Notes: a model not told the origin generated them from the sequence alone. A stretch of DNA of 64,000 bases from Vibrio gigantis (GCF_024347515.1 NZ_AP025492.1:1612001-1676000); one strand, 5' to 3'; positions 1-9,514 are shown, counted from the first letter of the stretch. Numbers and translations: made by a program.

Positions 1-86
1 AACGAGTTTTAGCGTTAAATAGTCAGTGCTGAAAAAGGGAGTCGGAATAGGGTGCTTTGTACCCAAAAATTATCATGAGGTTATAC

Positions 87-1370
87 ATGACGAAACAAAT
101 TAAGGAATATGATGTTCTCGGAGTAGGCTTTGGTCCTGCTAATTTATCGATAGCTATAGCACTAGAAGAGCAAGCTAAAGATAAAGGCTTAAGTTATTGC
201 TTCTTGGAGCAAAAATCTCATTTTGAATGGCACGGTGGTATGTTGCTTGATGGAACAAGAATGCAAATATCGTGTTTGAAAGATCTAGTGACATTGCGTA
301 ACCCAACGAGCCCTTACTCATTCGTTAACTATTTGCACACCAAAGACAGGCTTAACGCTTTCATTAACCTAGGCAGTATGAATCCTTCTCGTCTCGAATT
401 TAATGACTATCTAACGTGGGTCGCAAATCAATTCTCAGAACGAGTGAATTACGGCCAACGAGTCATTGATATCGAAGCAATGGAAGAGGATGGTCACACT
501 TCTAAAGTGAAGGTCACGTCTACCGACATTCACGGTAATAAAACGGTTCGAATTGCCAAGAACCTTATTGTTGGTATGGGCGGTATGCCAAAGCTACCGA
601 AACAGTTCGAAGGTCATGATAACGAACAAATTATTCACTCTTCGAAGTATAAGGCGTGGCGTGAAACCTTTAAGTCAAACTCGGAGCCTAAAATCGCAAT
701 CGTGGGCGCAGGGCAGAGTGCTGCCGAAATATTCGTTGATCTGACGAACCGTTACTCAGACGGTGAAGTTCATATGGTTAACCGCCGCTTTGCGTTGCAC
801 CCAGCCGATGATAGCCCGTTTGTAAACGAGGTGTTTGACCCTGAATTTACAGACCACATGTATGAAAGCACGCAAGAACAACGTGACCACATTCTTTCCC
901 GCTTTAGCGCGACCAACTATTCCGTTGTGGATACAGAAGAACTCAACGCGATTTATGAGCTCCTTTATTTGCAGAAAGTAACGGGTGAAGGTAAACATGA
1001 ACATCTACGTTGCCATGATATCCAAGAAGTAGCAGTGAAAGACGACAAAGTTGCATTACGCCTGAATGATACAATAAACAAGACGCAGGCATGGAATGAA
1101 TACGATGCGATCATTCTTGCTACTGGTTATCGATACGATGAGTTCAACCAAATGCTTAGCTCAATTGAACCCTTGATTGATAGTAAATCGGTAGGGCGTT
1201 CATATCAGTTAGACATGAAGCCAAGTTGCGAGGTAAAGATCTTCCTGCAAGGGTGTTGTGAATCGTCACACGGTCTGAGTGATACGCTGCTTTCTGTGTT
1301 GGCAGTTCGTTCTCAAGAGATTGTAGAAGCGCTTCTTGAAACCGACGAGTTAACTCTAGAGAAAGCCTAA
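87..1370 (+). CDS. L-lysine/L-ornithine N-monooxygenase family protein (siderophore hydroxylase)
   Basis: A flavin-dependent N-hydroxylase of the IucD/PvdA/SidA family. Family members hydroxylate the side-chain amine of lysine or ornithine with FAD, NADPH and O2 to make hydroxamate siderophore precursors in the cytoplasm. The FAD motif GVGFGPANL is at residues 12-20, the NADPH motif GAGQSAAE near 207, and the late ATGYRYDEF segment typical of the family near 344. The length of about 427 residues fits the family. An upstream TTG and an ATG at 75 are in frame, but the ATG at 87 has GAGG about six bases before it and gives the usual N-terminus. No other siderophore gene is visible downstream; any partners would lie before position 1. 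Lysine versus ornithine preference cannot be told from the sequence. Confidence 0.9.
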   Translation: MTKQIKEYDVLGVGFGPANLSIAIALEEQAKDKGLSYCFLEQKSHFEWHGGMLLDGTRMQISCLKDLVTLRNPTSPYSFVNYLHTKDRLNAFINLGSMNPSRLEFNDYLTWVANQFSERVNYGQRVIDIEAMEEDGHTSKVKVTSTDIHGNKTVRIAKNLIVGMGGMPKLPKQFEGHDNEQIIHSSKYKAWRETFKSNSEPKIAIVGAGQSAAEIFVDLTNRYSDGEVHMVNRRFALHPADDSPFVNEVFDPEFTDHMYESTQEQRDHILSRFSATNYSVVDTEELNAIYELLYLQKVTGEGKHEHLRCHDIQEVAVKDDKVALRLNDTINKTQAWNEYDAIILATGYRYDEFNQMLSSIEPLIDSKSVGRSYQLDMKPSCEVKIFLQGCCESSHGLSDTLLSVLAVRSQEIVEALLETDELTLEKA

Positions 1371-1528
1371 GTTTTAGTATGTGAATAGTGCCTAGATCGT
1401 CCTTAAATCAAACAACTAGCTGTTGATTAGACCTATCAATACGATTTATTGCAGCAGTTGTTGAGCACAAAGCCTATATTGACTAGAATGACGCACTTTT
1501 TTTATTTACGTACATACAGGTAATGAAC

Positions 1529-1783
1529 ATGAGCGATACTAATTCAAGACCAGCTTTACCAGATCATCTTGCAGGTAACCCACGCAGCCCACACCACGTG
1601 GCTGAGTGTTTCGAATACCCAATTGGCATTCGTCTAAATGGTAAAGAGCGTACTGATGTTGAAGAATACTGCATCAGCGAAGGCTGGGTTAAGATCCCTT
1701 CTCCAAAAGCGCTAGATCGTTTTGGCCAGCCAATGCTTATTACTCTAAAAGGCACTGTAGAAGCTTTTTACATCGAAGCATAA
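1529..1783 (+). CDS. DUF3297 family protein
   Basis: A short soluble protein of 84 residues matching the DUF3297 family: the opening RPALPDHLAGNPRSPHH, the middle KERTDVEEYCISEGW and the end LKGTVEAFYIE are the conserved blocks as I know them. No function is established. An in-frame ATG lies two codons earlier at 1523, but it leaves only three bases after the AGG of the ribosome site, so 1529 is preferred. The gene stands alone and ends just before a good terminator. Confidence 0.8.
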   Translation: MSDTNSRPALPDHLAGNPRSPHHVAECFEYPIGIRLNGKERTDVEEYCISEGWVKIPSPKALDRFGQPMLITLKGTVEAFYIEA

Positions 1784-1830
1784 TCACTTCGTGTAACTCG
1801 ATCATATCGAGTCACCAAGCGTTATTACCT

Positions 1831-1861
1831 AAAAGGGTCTAGAGCAATCTAGGCCCTTTTT
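1831..1861 (+). terminator. Rho-independent terminator after the DUF3297 gene
   Basis: AAAAGGGTCTAG pairs with CTAGGCCCTTTT across a six-base loop, with one G-T pair, followed by further T residues. It lies about 50 bases after the stop codon. Confidence 0.75.
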
Positions 1862-2238
1862 GTTTGTATCACGATTTACAACGTAATCCTTTCAATAAGA
1901 CAAAATTCTCCCTTATAGCTTTCAAAAAAACGCCGTTTTCATTATGCATTTGCAAGAATATTAAAATAGTCACTGGGTGTATTATGTTCGAACACGCACT
2001 TTTGTTTAAATATTACTCGATAAACCTTCGAATAAATAAATGCGTATAGTTGAAAATATGAAGCGTAGTCTAATTAAATGAAACTAATTTGCTGTATTTA
2101 AAGTAATTTATTGTTAATGGCTATCTCTGTCACAGAAAATAATCCTGAAGCACATACAATCCCTCCTGTTTTCGAATGAGCGTAAGTTTTTTCGTTCGAG
2201 CATTTTGTTCTTCCTTCGCCCAATAATATGAGGTTCCT
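1862..2238. other. Intergenic region upstream of glpT
   Basis: AT-rich, no convincing gene (the 61-codon frame here has no ribosome site and matches nothing known). It should hold the glpT promoter. CGTTCGAGCAT near 2191-2201 and ATGTTCGAACAC near 1983-1994 resemble halves of the GlpR operator (ATGTTCG repeats), but neither makes a full palindrome, so GlpR control is only a suggestion. AGGTTCC before the ATG at 2239 is the likely ribosome site. Confidence 0.4.
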
Positions 2239-3612
2239 ATGTTTGGAATATTCAAACCTATGGCGCATATCGATCGCTTGTCATCAGATAAGATCGATAG
2301 CACCTACACACGACTGCGATGGCAGCTGTTTCTCGGCATCTTCGTTGGCTATGCGGGTTACTACCTAGTCCGTAAAAACTTTAGTTTGGCGATGCCTTAT
2401 CTCATTGAACAAGGTTTTAGTCGCGGTGAGCTAGGGGTTGCATTAGCCGCAGTGTCAATTGCTTACGGTTTATCTAAGTTTTTAATGGGAAGCGTGTCGG
2501 ACCGCTCTAACCCACGTTATTTCCTCAGTGGCGGCTTGTTAATGTCGGCACTGGTGATGTTCTGCTTTGGTTTCATGCCATGGGCAACAGGCAGCATTAC
2601 TGCGATGTTTATCCTTCTATTCTTGAATGGTTGGTTCCAAGGTATGGGCTGGCCGGCTTGTGGACGAACCATGGTGCACTGGTGGTCACGTAAAGAGCGT
2701 GGCGAGATAGTGTCAGTATGGAATGTTGCTCACAACGTGGGCGGTGGATTAATTGGCCCGATGTTCTTATTGGGTCTATGGGCTTTCAATGACGATTGGC
2801 GAACCGCTTTTTACGTTCCTGCATTTTTTGCCACTCTCGTTGCTATTTTTGTTTGGTTCACAGTAAGAGATACGCCTCAGTCTTGTGGTCTACCTCCAAT
2901 TGAAGAACACAAAAATGACTACCCAGATGATTACGACAAGTCTCACGAAACTGAGATGACAGCAAAAGAGATCTTCTTTAAGTATATCTTTAATAACAAG
3001 CTGTTGTGGTCAATCGCTATCGCAAACGCGTTCGTTTACCTGATTCGTTATGGTGTACTTGATTGGGCTCCTGTTTATCTAAAAGAAGCGAAAGACTTCT
3101 CTGTAGATAAATCATCTTGGGCTTACTTCTTATACGAGTGGGCAGGTATTCCGGGCACGCTATTGTGTGGTTGGATCTCAGATAAGTTATTCAAAGGTCG
3201 CCGCGCTCCAGCTGGTATTTTGTTCATGGTACTGGTTACCGTCGCAGTACTGGTTTACTGGTTTAACCCGGCAGGTAACCCAACGGTTGATATGTTGGCT
3301 CTAATTGCGATTGGTTTCTTAATTTACGGCCCTGTAATGCTAATCGGCCTTTACGCACTTGAGCTTGCTCCTAAGAAAGCTGCGGGCACAGCGGCTGGCC
3401 TAACCGGTCTATTCGGTTACTTAGGTGGTGCAGTTGCAGCAAACGCAGTACTTGGCTTCATGGTTGACCATTATGGATGGGATGGCGGTTTCACCATCTT
3501 GGTTGGCGCTTGTGTCGCTTCAATCATCTGTTTGGTATACGCATTTATTGGTGAGCGTAAGCACCATAAAGAGAAAAGCCTCGAACGTGAAAAAGAAGCG
3601 CTAGCTCAATAG
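2239..3612 (+). CDS. glpT: glycerol-3-phosphate transporter GlpT
   Basis: An inner-membrane antiporter of the major facilitator superfamily that imports glycerol-3-phosphate in exchange for phosphate. The 457-residue protein has about twelve hydrophobic segments and aligns end to end with the GlpT/UhpT group. The two substrate-binding arginines of E. coli GlpT (R45 and R269) have counterparts at R45 (in YYLVRKNF) and R270 (in [10 protein letters not shown]). The charged C-terminal tail is normal. It is followed 78 bases later by glpQ, the classic glpTQ pair, with a small hairpin between them. Confidence 0.95.
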   Translation: MFGIFKPMAHIDRLSSDKIDSTYTRLRWQLFLGIFVGYAGYYLVRKNFSLAMPYLIEQGFSRGELGVALAAVSIAYGLSKFLMGSVSDRSNPRYFLSGGLLMSALVMFCFGFMPWATGSITAMFILLFLNGWFQGMGWPACGRTMVHWWSRKERGEIVSVWNVAHNVGGGLIGPMFLLGLWAFNDDWRTAFYVPAFFATLVAIFVWFTVRDTPQSCGLPPIEEHKNDYPDDYDKSHETEMTAKEIFFKYIFNNKLLWSIAIANAFVYLIRYGVLDWAPVYLKEAKDFSVDKSSWAYFLYEWAGIPGTLLCGWISDKLFKGRRAPAGILFMVLVTVAVLVYWFNPAGNPTVDMLALIAIGFLIYGPVMLIGLYALELAPKKAAGTAAGLTGLFGYLGGAVAANAVLGFMVDHYGWDGGFTILVGACVASIICLVYAFIGERKHHKEKSLEREKEALAQ

Positions 3613-3645
3613 TGTATTCACAAAACCACACCGACGAATAAACGA

Positions 3646-3674
3646 CAGAGGCAGGTATATCCTGCTTCTGTTTT
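3646..3674 (+). terminator. Hairpin with T-run between glpT and glpQ
   Basis: CAGAGGCAGG pairs with CCTGCTTCTG (one G-T pair) across five bases and is followed by TTTT. Its short T-run and place inside the glpTQ pair suggest a partial terminator that lowers glpQ relative to glpT, or a stabiliser of the glpT mRNA end. Confidence 0.5.
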
Positions 3675-3690
3675 ATCAAGGGAAACAATA

Positions 3691-4746
3691 ATGAAAACAA
3701 CGCCACTGTCTCTGACCTTATTAGCACTAAGCTTATCTGCACAAGCGTTCGCTGAGCCTTTAGTGATTGCTCATCGCGGCGCTTCTGGTTATTTACCTGA
3801 ACACACATTACCCGCCAAAGCGCTCGCTTATGCGATGAACCCCGATTACATCGAACAAGATGTCGTGATGACCAAAGACGACCAATTGGTGGTTTTACAT
3901 GATCACTATCTAGATCGAGTAACCGATGTCGCTGACCGCTTTCCAACACGCGCTCGTGCAGACGGTCGCTTCTACGCAATTGATTTTACGCTTGCAGAGA
4001 TCAAATCCCTGAAAGTGACCGAAGGCTTTAACCTAGATGAACAAGGTAACAGAGTGGCAGGGTACCCAACGCGCTTCCCAATGTGGCAGTCTGATTTCCG
4101 TGTCGCTACCTTTGCAGAAGAAATCGAACTGATCCAAGGGTTAAATAAGACCTTAGGTTATGACGTAGGTATCTATCCTGAAATTAAAGCACCCTGGTTC
4201 CATCGCCATGAAGGCAAAGACATATCTAAAGCGGTACTAGCCACATTACAGCAATATGGTTACCTATCGAAAGATGACAAAGTGTATTTACAGTGTTTCG
4301 ATGCTAATGAACTTCAGCGCATAAATGATGAACTCATGCCGGCGATGGAGATGGATCTTAAGCTCGTTCAGTTGATGGCCTATACAGACTGGAACGAAAC
4401 CATGACTTACAAGGGCGATAAAGCAACGCCATACAGTTATGACTGGATGTTTGAAGCGGGTGGTATGGAAAAAGTTGCGACTTATGCAGAAGGAATAGGC
4501 CCTTGGAAGCCAATGTTGGTGGACGATGCATCGACCAAAGAGAACATCATCATTAAACCATTAATGAAATCTGCCAAAGATTCAGGCTTAGATGTTCACC
4601 CATACACATTCCGCGCTGATCCAGGCCGAATTCCAGGTTATGTCGATAACTTCGATGGCATGTTGGATGTGTTTTATAACCAAGTGAAAGTCGACGGGGT
4701 GTTTACCGATTTCCCAGACAAAGCGGTCGACTTTTTAAACCGTTAA
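3691..4746 (+). CDS. glpQ: periplasmic glycerophosphodiester phosphodiesterase GlpQ
   Basis: Hydrolyses glycerophosphodiesters to glycerol-3-phosphate and an alcohol in the periplasm, feeding GlpT encoded just upstream. Residues 1-21 form a signal peptide with cleavage after AQAFA. The catalytic opening AHRGASGYLPEHT is at 27-39, followed by EQDVVMTKDDQLVVLHD, the acidic and histidine residues of the GDPD TIM barrel. Length (351) matches periplasmic GlpQ. A ribosome site AAGGGAAAC precedes the ATG. A terminator follows 25 bases after the stop. Confidence 0.95.
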   Translation: MKTTPLSLTLLALSLSAQAFAEPLVIAHRGASGYLPEHTLPAKALAYAMNPDYIEQDVVMTKDDQLVVLHDHYLDRVTDVADRFPTRARADGRFYAIDFTLAEIKSLKVTEGFNLDEQGNRVAGYPTRFPMWQSDFRVATFAEEIELIQGLNKTLGYDVGIYPEIKAPWFHRHEGKDISKAVLATLQQYGYLSKDDKVYLQCFDANELQRINDELMPAMEMDLKLVQLMAYTDWNETMTYKGDKATPYSYDWMFEAGGMEKVATYAEGIGPWKPMLVDDASTKENIIIKPLMKSAKDSGLDVHPYTFRADPGRIPGYVDNFDGMLDVFYNQVKVDGVFTDFPDKAVDFLNR

Positions 4747-4771
4747 TTGGTTAATCCACAATAAAATACAA

Positions 4772-4814
4772 AGAGTTAAAAGCACTGCCTGAAGGTGTTT
4801 TTAGCTCTTTTTTT
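4772..4814 (+). terminator. Rho-independent terminator after glpQ
   Basis: AGAGTTAAAAGCAC pairs with GTGTTTTTAGCTCT (two G-T pairs) and runs into eight T residues. Confidence 0.8.
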
Positions 4815-4968
4815 GATCTAACAATCCTGCATTAAATCTACACTCTTAGCACACACTTTAATCGTTACTTGGTTTACACCGTTTACACTCCTTGATAGGT
4901 TACGCGCAATGCAGTCAGGTGCTCAATATGTAGCGCTTCTGGCTGAAACGAATATTGAAAATGGACAC

Positions 4969-5436
4969 ATGATGGAAGAAAGAAGCAAAGCTTATCTCGA
5001 TAGCTACCTCAACACATTACCAGCGGACGTTGCTTCGCAATACACCTCTTTTAGTTCCGACTATTACTGTGCTGACGAATACAACGCCAACCTATGTGCC
5101 CAGTTAATTCTCAAAGGTGAAAAACAGGCATCTTGCAGCCTTGAATATTGGTACAGCCATGAAGGAGAAGTTATGCCTGTCGTGGGACATTTGCAAGTCG
5201 TCACCGATTGGGGTGGCAAACCAGTTTGCATTGTCGAGGTAATCTCGGTGTCGCTGTGCAAATACAACGAAGTGACCGCTGAGTTTGCTGCCGCAGAAGG
5301 CGAGGGTGATAAAACACTAGAATGGTGGAGAGATGCGCACTGGAACTTCTTCTCACGTGAATGTGAAGAGCTCAAAATTGCGCCAACTGAAGACATGTTA
5401 CTCGTACTTGAGCGCTTCAAAGTGGTTTATCAATAG
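4969..5436 (+). CDS. ASCH domain protein
   Basis: A 155-residue ASCH-domain protein. ASCH is a PUA-like beta-barrel thought to bind RNA or modified nucleosides, and the YqfB branch has amidohydrolase activity on acetylcytidine. The diagnostic string GEKQASCSL, a PVVGHLQVVTDW strand, EVTAEFAAAEGEGD and the closing ERFKVVY are present. The frame is open from 4909, but the first 20 codons do not look like the family, so the ATG at 4969 is preferred; neither start has a strong ribosome site. It stands alone between a terminator and the next gene. Confidence 0.75.
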   Translation: MMEERSKAYLDSYLNTLPADVASQYTSFSSDYYCADEYNANLCAQLILKGEKQASCSLEYWYSHEGEVMPVVGHLQVVTDWGGKPVCIVEVISVSLCKYNEVTAEFAAAEGEGDKTLEWWRDAHWNFFSRECEELKIAPTEDMLLVLERFKVVYQ

Positions 5437-5532
5437 TGAAGCCACCTTGAGTGTCATATTGAATCTCGAGACATGGCACGTTAGCCTTCATCTGACCAAC
5501 GCCAGGTAACCAATAATCACAAGGAGAGTGAT

Positions 5533-6477
5533 GTGAAAATAGCAATATTGGATGACTATCAGAACGTCGTTAAAGACCTCGATTGCTTCAACAAGCTCGC
5601 ACAACACGATGTCACTGTATTTACCGAGACTTATTCAGAGCAACAACTCGCCGTTAAGTTGATCTCGTTTGAAGCCATAGTGCTCATTCGTGAAAGAACA
5701 GAGATCACTGAATCTTTGTTATCGCAGCTCCCGAACCTCAAACTGATCAGCCAAACAGGTAAAGTCAGTCATCATGTTGATCCGCAAATGTGCGAACGGT
5801 TCGGTGTTACTGTGCTAGAAGGCCGAGGTTCGCCAGTTGCACCTTCTGAGCTGTGTTGGGCGTTGATCATGGCGGCGTCTCGTCATATTCCGATTTACGC
5901 AGCAAGCCTCAAGCAGAATGAGTGGCAAGATTCTGGTTCGTTAGGGCTAGGTCGAACTTTGAAGGGCTTGAAGCTTGGTATTTGGGGTTACGGAAAAATC
6001 GGACGCTGCATCGCACAATATGCAAAAGCATTTGGGATGGCTGTAGTCGTGTGGGGCAGCCAATCGTCACGAGATCAAGCACAAGCAGACGGATTTGAAG
6101 CTGCACCGACCAAACAATCGTTTTTCGGTAGTGTTGATGTGCTTTCTTTGCATCTACGCTTGAATGACGTAACTCGAGGGTGTGTTACCGCTGAGGATTT
6201 GACCTTAATGAAGCCTGACTCATTATTTGTGAATATCAGTCGAGCAGAGTTGGTTGAGCAAGGCGCTTTATACCAAGAACTGAGTCTGGTACCAACTAAG
6301 CGAGCGGCTGTTGATGTGTTTGATACAGAGCCTGCCACCACTGCCATTGAACCACTATTATCCTTATTAAATGTCACTGCGACGCCACATTTAGGCTATG
6401 TTGAACAAAATAGCTACGAACTCTACTTCGATATTGCTTTCGACAACATTCTGTCCTATCAAAGGGATGGCATGTAG
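5533..6477 (+). CDS. D-2-hydroxyacid dehydrogenase family protein
   Basis: An NAD(P)-dependent oxidoreductase interconverting a 2-keto acid and a D-2-hydroxy acid. The Rossmann motif GIWGYGKIG is central, and the catalytic triad is visible as R237 (ISRAEL), E266 (FDTEP) and H286 (TPHLGY). The protein has 314 residues. The start is GTG, with AAGGAG seven bases upstream deciding it. The substrate cannot be assigned: this branch includes glyoxylate/hydroxypyruvate reductases and phosphoglycerate dehydrogenase-like enzymes. It is the first of a run of closely spaced plus-strand genes. Confidence 0.85.
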   Translation: MKIAILDDYQNVVKDLDCFNKLAQHDVTVFTETYSEQQLAVKLISFEAIVLIRERTEITESLLSQLPNLKLISQTGKVSHHVDPQMCERFGVTVLEGRGSPVAPSELCWALIMAASRHIPIYAASLKQNEWQDSGSLGLGRTLKGLKLGIWGYGKIGRCIAQYAKAFGMAVVVWGSQSSRDQAQADGFEAAPTKQSFFGSVDVLSLHLRLNDVTRGCVTAEDLTLMKPDSLFVNISRAELVEQGALYQELSLVPTKRAAVDVFDTEPATTAIEPLLSLLNVTATPHLGYVEQNSYELYFDIAFDNILSYQRDGM

Positions 6478-6516
6478 AGATAGAATCTGCCCCAAGTTAC
6501 AAAAAGGTAGAGAAGT

Positions 6517-7017
6517 ATGAGCTTAAAAATCAGAGCAGTCGCGATAGATGATGCGCAAGGCATTATTGATGTATTGAATCCAATCATCATCGAAGCGCGT
6601 TATACGATCTTGGATCAGACTTTTACTGTGAATGAAGAAAAGGCATTTATTGAGTCGTTCCCTGAGCGCGGTGTGTTTAGTGTTGCCGTCAACGAAACGA
6701 CAAACCAGCTACTTGGTTTTCAGAATGTAGAACCATTTGCTAGTTACACCAAAGCATTTGATCATGTTGGTATTATTGGTACTTATGTTGATGCTAATAG
6801 CCGTGGACAGGGCGTTGCAAAACAGTTGTTTGATTACACATTCAAAGCGGCAGAAGCCAAAGGTTATGAAAAGCTGTTCGCCTATGTACGAGCAGACAAC
6901 GAGCGTGCTTTAGCGGTTTATCTTAAGCAAGGTTTTGAAATCGTCGGAACGGCTAAGAAACACGGTAAGATTGGCGATCAGTACTTTGACGAAATCCTTA
7001 TCGAGAAATTTTTATAG
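6517..7017 (+). CDS. GNAT family N-acetyltransferase
   Basis: A 166-residue acetyl-CoA-dependent acetyltransferase. The pyrophosphate-binding loop is NSRGQGVAKQL (R/Q-x-x-G-x-G/A) after the strand GIIGTYVDA, and the C-terminal NERALAVYLKQGFEIVGT is the usual motif B. It resembles the phosphinothricin/methionine sulfoximine acetyltransferase-like branch, but the substrate is not determinable. It follows the dehydrogenase by 39 bases and may be co-transcribed. Confidence 0.85.
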   Translation: MSLKIRAVAIDDAQGIIDVLNPIIIEARYTILDQTFTVNEEKAFIESFPERGVFSVAVNETTNQLLGFQNVEPFASYTKAFDHVGIIGTYVDANSRGQGVAKQLFDYTFKAAEAKGYEKLFAYVRADNERALAVYLKQGFEIVGTAKKHGKIGDQYFDEILIEKFL

Positions 7018-7060
7018 GATCACTTAAACGCTAGGTAACTCATCGTATGCAGGAGGCAAG

Positions 7061-7564
7061 ATGAAAAAGCTAATCGAATTAACAGAAATAGTCTTATTCG
7101 ACTGGGGCAACACGCTGATGGTTGATTTCCCAGACGCACAAGGGAAGATGTGTGACTGGGAAACCGTACAAGAAGTGAGTGGTGCTCGTGCATTATTAGC
7201 GGAATTGTCGAAAACTCATCAAGTTTATGTTGCCACCAACGCTGGCGACTCCAGTAAAGAGGACATCATTCGAGCCTTTGAGCGTGTTGGCCTGTCTCAC
7301 TATATTTTGGGTTACTTTTGTAAGGCGAGCATTGGCTTTTCTAAGTTCGAGTCAGGGTTCTATCCTGCCATCATTTCCAAACTCGGTGTTGCACCACAAG
7401 ATATCACCATGGTAGGTGACACCTTAGAGAAAGACATTTACCCAGCACTTGAAGCGGGTTTGCAAGCGGTGTGGTTGAACGCGGAAGGAGTTGAGCTCAA
7501 GTCACAGCATCCGAGTATCATTCAAATTCAATCTTTAAGTGAACTGTTGAAAAAACACAATTAA
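7061..7564 (+). CDS. HAD superfamily hydrolase with atypical motif I
   Basis: A 167-residue haloacid dehalogenase-fold protein. Motif I reads DWGNT (nucleophile D14), motif II TNAG, a motif III lysine lies in GFSKFE, and motif IV is GDTLEKD. The usual second aspartate of DxDxT, the general acid of phosphatases, is replaced by G16, as in dehalogenase- or phosphonatase-type members, so a plain phosphatase role is doubtful. AGGAGG precedes the ATG at good spacing. Confidence 0.8.
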   Translation: MKKLIELTEIVLFDWGNTLMVDFPDAQGKMCDWETVQEVSGARALLAELSKTHQVYVATNAGDSSKEDIIRAFERVGLSHYILGYFCKASIGFSKFESGFYPAIISKLGVAPQDITMVGDTLEKDIYPALEAGLQAVWLNAEGVELKSQHPSIIQIQSLSELLKKHN

Positions 7565-7676
7565 CTCTCTGATATTAAGCCCAGATCAAGCGCTTTCCTG
7601 TTTTGAAACAAACCTCCCATCTCTTTGTTGTTTAATCCTCTAAGCTAACTCTGGTTTCCACTATGAGGGTTAGGTT

Positions 7677-8057
7677 ATGAGTATCGAACGTCACGGAATA
7701 TCAGTTGGAATTGAGCGTGTTAACGGTGAAACCATCGTTGTGTTTAAAGCGAAAGGCAAACTCACACACGATGACTATCAAGCAATGATGCCAATTCTAA
7801 GTACCACGCTAGAAGAACTCGATTCATCTAAACTCAAGATGCTGGTCGACATCTCTACCTTAACGGGGTGGGAGTTACGAGCTGCTTGGGATGATTTCAA
7901 ACTAGGATTAGAGCTCAATTCAAAGATAGACAAAATCGCGATTTATGGTGACAAAAGCTGGCAAGAGTTCGCTTCTAAAGTAGGGAACTGGTTTGTGTCT
8001 GGTGAGGTTAAGTCATTCGAAGACCATGACTCTGCGCTTAAGTGGTTGGTCGACTGA
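7677..8057 (+). CDS. SpoIIAA-like / STAS-fold protein
   Basis: A 126-residue protein resembling the SpoIIAA-like family (lipid-binding, STAS-type fold): an N-terminal strand pair, then KGKLTHDDYQAMMPIL, KMLVDISTLTGWELRAAWDD and IAIYGDKSWQEF. Family members are soluble, with proposed lipid or regulator binding; no enzyme residues are known. It ends before a strong hairpin terminator. Confidence 0.7.
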   Translation: MSIERHGISVGIERVNGETIVVFKAKGKLTHDDYQAMMPILSTTLEELDSSKLKMLVDISTLTGWELRAAWDDFKLGLELNSKIDKIAIYGDKSWQEFASKVGNWFVSGEVKSFEDHDSALKWLVD

Positions 8058-8100
8058 TACTCTTTTTCGGACAACTACTGGGCAATCAGTAAACAACGCC

Positions 8101-8143
8101 AATGACAGTTGACGAGTATCGTCTCGTAGGCTGTCATTTTTCG
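8101..8143 (+). terminator. Rho-independent terminator
   Basis: AATGACAGTTGACGAG pairs with CTCGTAGGCTGTCATT with two mismatches and a six-base loop, followed by T residues. Confidence 0.75.
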
Positions 8144-8286
8144 TTTTGGTTATGATATTTCCTATTTGATTCAATAGAGTATATTCATTTCTGCGTGTAA
8201 CATACTTAGGCTTTGTTTGGTCTTGAGCAATAGAGCGATCAGACTCAGTAAAAACGAGAACTAAAACAGAAATAAGGTCTAACGAC

Positions 8287-8688
8287 ATGAATAAGGTAAT
8301 TGATAAGCTCGCTTGGATATTCATTAAAGATGGCAAACTGTTGATGGTGAGATCAAAAGGCAAAGAACTGTTCTACTTACCCGGTGGTAAGCGTGAAGCT
8401 GGGGAAAGTGATGAACAAGCACTGCTTCGCGAAATCAAAGAAGAGATCTCAGTAAATTTAGTGCCGGATTCAATCAAATACGTTGAGACGTTCACTGGCC
8501 AAGCTGATGGTAAAGCGGAAGGCGTATCGGTGCAATTGACTTGCTACATTGCTGATTATACTGGAGAACTGTCTCCGGATGCTGAAATCGAAGAACTTAA
8601 GTTTGTTAATGGTAACGACAGAGCGGTATGCTCATTGGCAGCACTGGTTGCACTTGATTGGTTAGAAGCGAACCAGTATTTGGCCTAA
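8287..8688 (+). CDS. NUDIX hydrolase
   Basis: A 133-residue NUDIX pyrophosphatase, expected to cleave nucleoside diphosphates linked to another moiety with Mg2+. The Nudix box runs from G34 through E40 to R48-E49 and E52-E53; the usual glycine after EE is replaced (EEISV). The N-terminal strand AWIFIKDGKLLMVRSKG is typical of the MutT-like group. The substrate is unknown. Confidence 0.85.
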   Translation: MNKVIDKLAWIFIKDGKLLMVRSKGKELFYLPGGKREAGESDEQALLREIKEEISVNLVPDSIKYVETFTGQADGKAEGVSVQLTCYIADYTGELSPDAEIEELKFVNGNDRAVCSLAALVALDWLEANQYLA

Positions 8689-8741
8689 GGTTTTAGCTGC
8701 TATAAGCTAATACTGAAGAGTGATCTTCAAAAGCTCATCGC

Positions 8742-9143
8742 TTACGAATAGCTTGAAGGGCGACTGTCTTTCATCAATAGGTCGAGTTTCCTTTGAGCTT
8801 TCTTCGTGTCTTGCAAGTCCACCACTTCAATCATTTCACATTCATCTCGTACCATCTCATTAATTAGGCTTGGATAGTGTCGGCAATCTTCTGGTCGATC
8901 TAAGTAAATGCTACATGTGTACTTGGCTTGAGCCTTGGTATCTTTGGTCGGAACCAGCTCTAGAAAAGGGCATCGAGTTAAACGCTCGCCAGTTTCTGGG
9001 TCAAACCATATCTCGCTTCCGCGAACATATTCAAAGATGTCTGGGTTGAACAACTCCCACAAATCGATCTCTTCTTGAGTCGCGGCAAGGTCACCATCTC
9101 CGTATTTGATACAGCATTTTCCACATTGATTACAATCTTTCAT
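8742..9143 (-). CDS. YkgJ-family cysteine cluster (Fe-S/Zn) protein
   Basis: One of few minus-strand genes in this part. The start of the mature protein, DCNQCGKCCIKYGDGD, and later CPFLE, CSIYLDRPEDCRHYP form the CxxCxxCC...C...C pattern of the YkgJ family (putative zinc- or iron-chelating). The frame is open to 9194, but the extra N-terminal residues are not conserved in my recollection of the family; the ATG at 9143 (or 9155) puts the cysteine cluster at the N-terminus as usual. Function unknown. Confidence 0.75.
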   Translation of the reverse strand: MKDCNQCGKCCIKYGDGDLAATQEEIDLWELFNPDIFEYVRGSEIWFDPETGERLTRCPFLELVPTKDTKAQAKYTCSIYLDRPEDCRHYPSLINEMVRDECEMIEVVDLQDTKKAQRKLDLLMKDSRPSSYS

Positions 9144-9352
9144 TATCGACTTCATAAGTTGGTGAGCTTTTACCATTTTACCACTGTTGGGCATGGCACG
9201 TTGACTTTGTTGTTCATGGTTAAGTCGTTACGGGACGGGAACTTGGAATTGCCGCGACTAAAATCCATTTATCTATGCACCACCACTCCAATCGAGCCTG
9301 TAAATGGTGATACAATTTGTCCCTCTCACGTTATTCAAACAAAGGCGTCAAA

Positions 9353-9514
9353 ATGAGAACCGTATATACCACCGAAGGCAACATCAACGCAAAGAAACAA
9401 AAAGAGGCTTACCCAAAGCTCGCTTTATGTGACAAGTGCGTTGGTGATTATGTGGTTATCGAACAAGGTGAACGAACGTACAAACCTTGTGCTAAATGTG
9501 GTGCCGACGATTAA
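9353..9514 (+). CDS. small zinc-ribbon protein, coupled to rsuA
   Basis: A 53-residue protein with two CxxC pairs (LCDKCVGD and KPCAKCGADD), i.e. a likely single zinc ribbon. The ATG at 9353 is chosen over an upstream in-frame ATG at 9317. Its TAA overlaps the ATG of the next gene by one base (TAATG), so translation is probably coupled to the pseudouridine synthase. A role in RNA or ribosome binding is possible by context only. Confidence 0.65.
   Translation: MRTVYTTEGNINAKKQKEAYPKLALCDKCVGDYVVIEQGERTYKPCAKCGADD

Noticed and set aside
57..1370. A larger siderophore gene cluster
   Set aside because: Only one N-hydroxylase gene is visible; the following genes are unrelated.
3545..3979. Long minus-strand frame across glpT/glpQ
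   Set aside because: A shadow of two well-supported plus-strand genes; no start signal and no known family.
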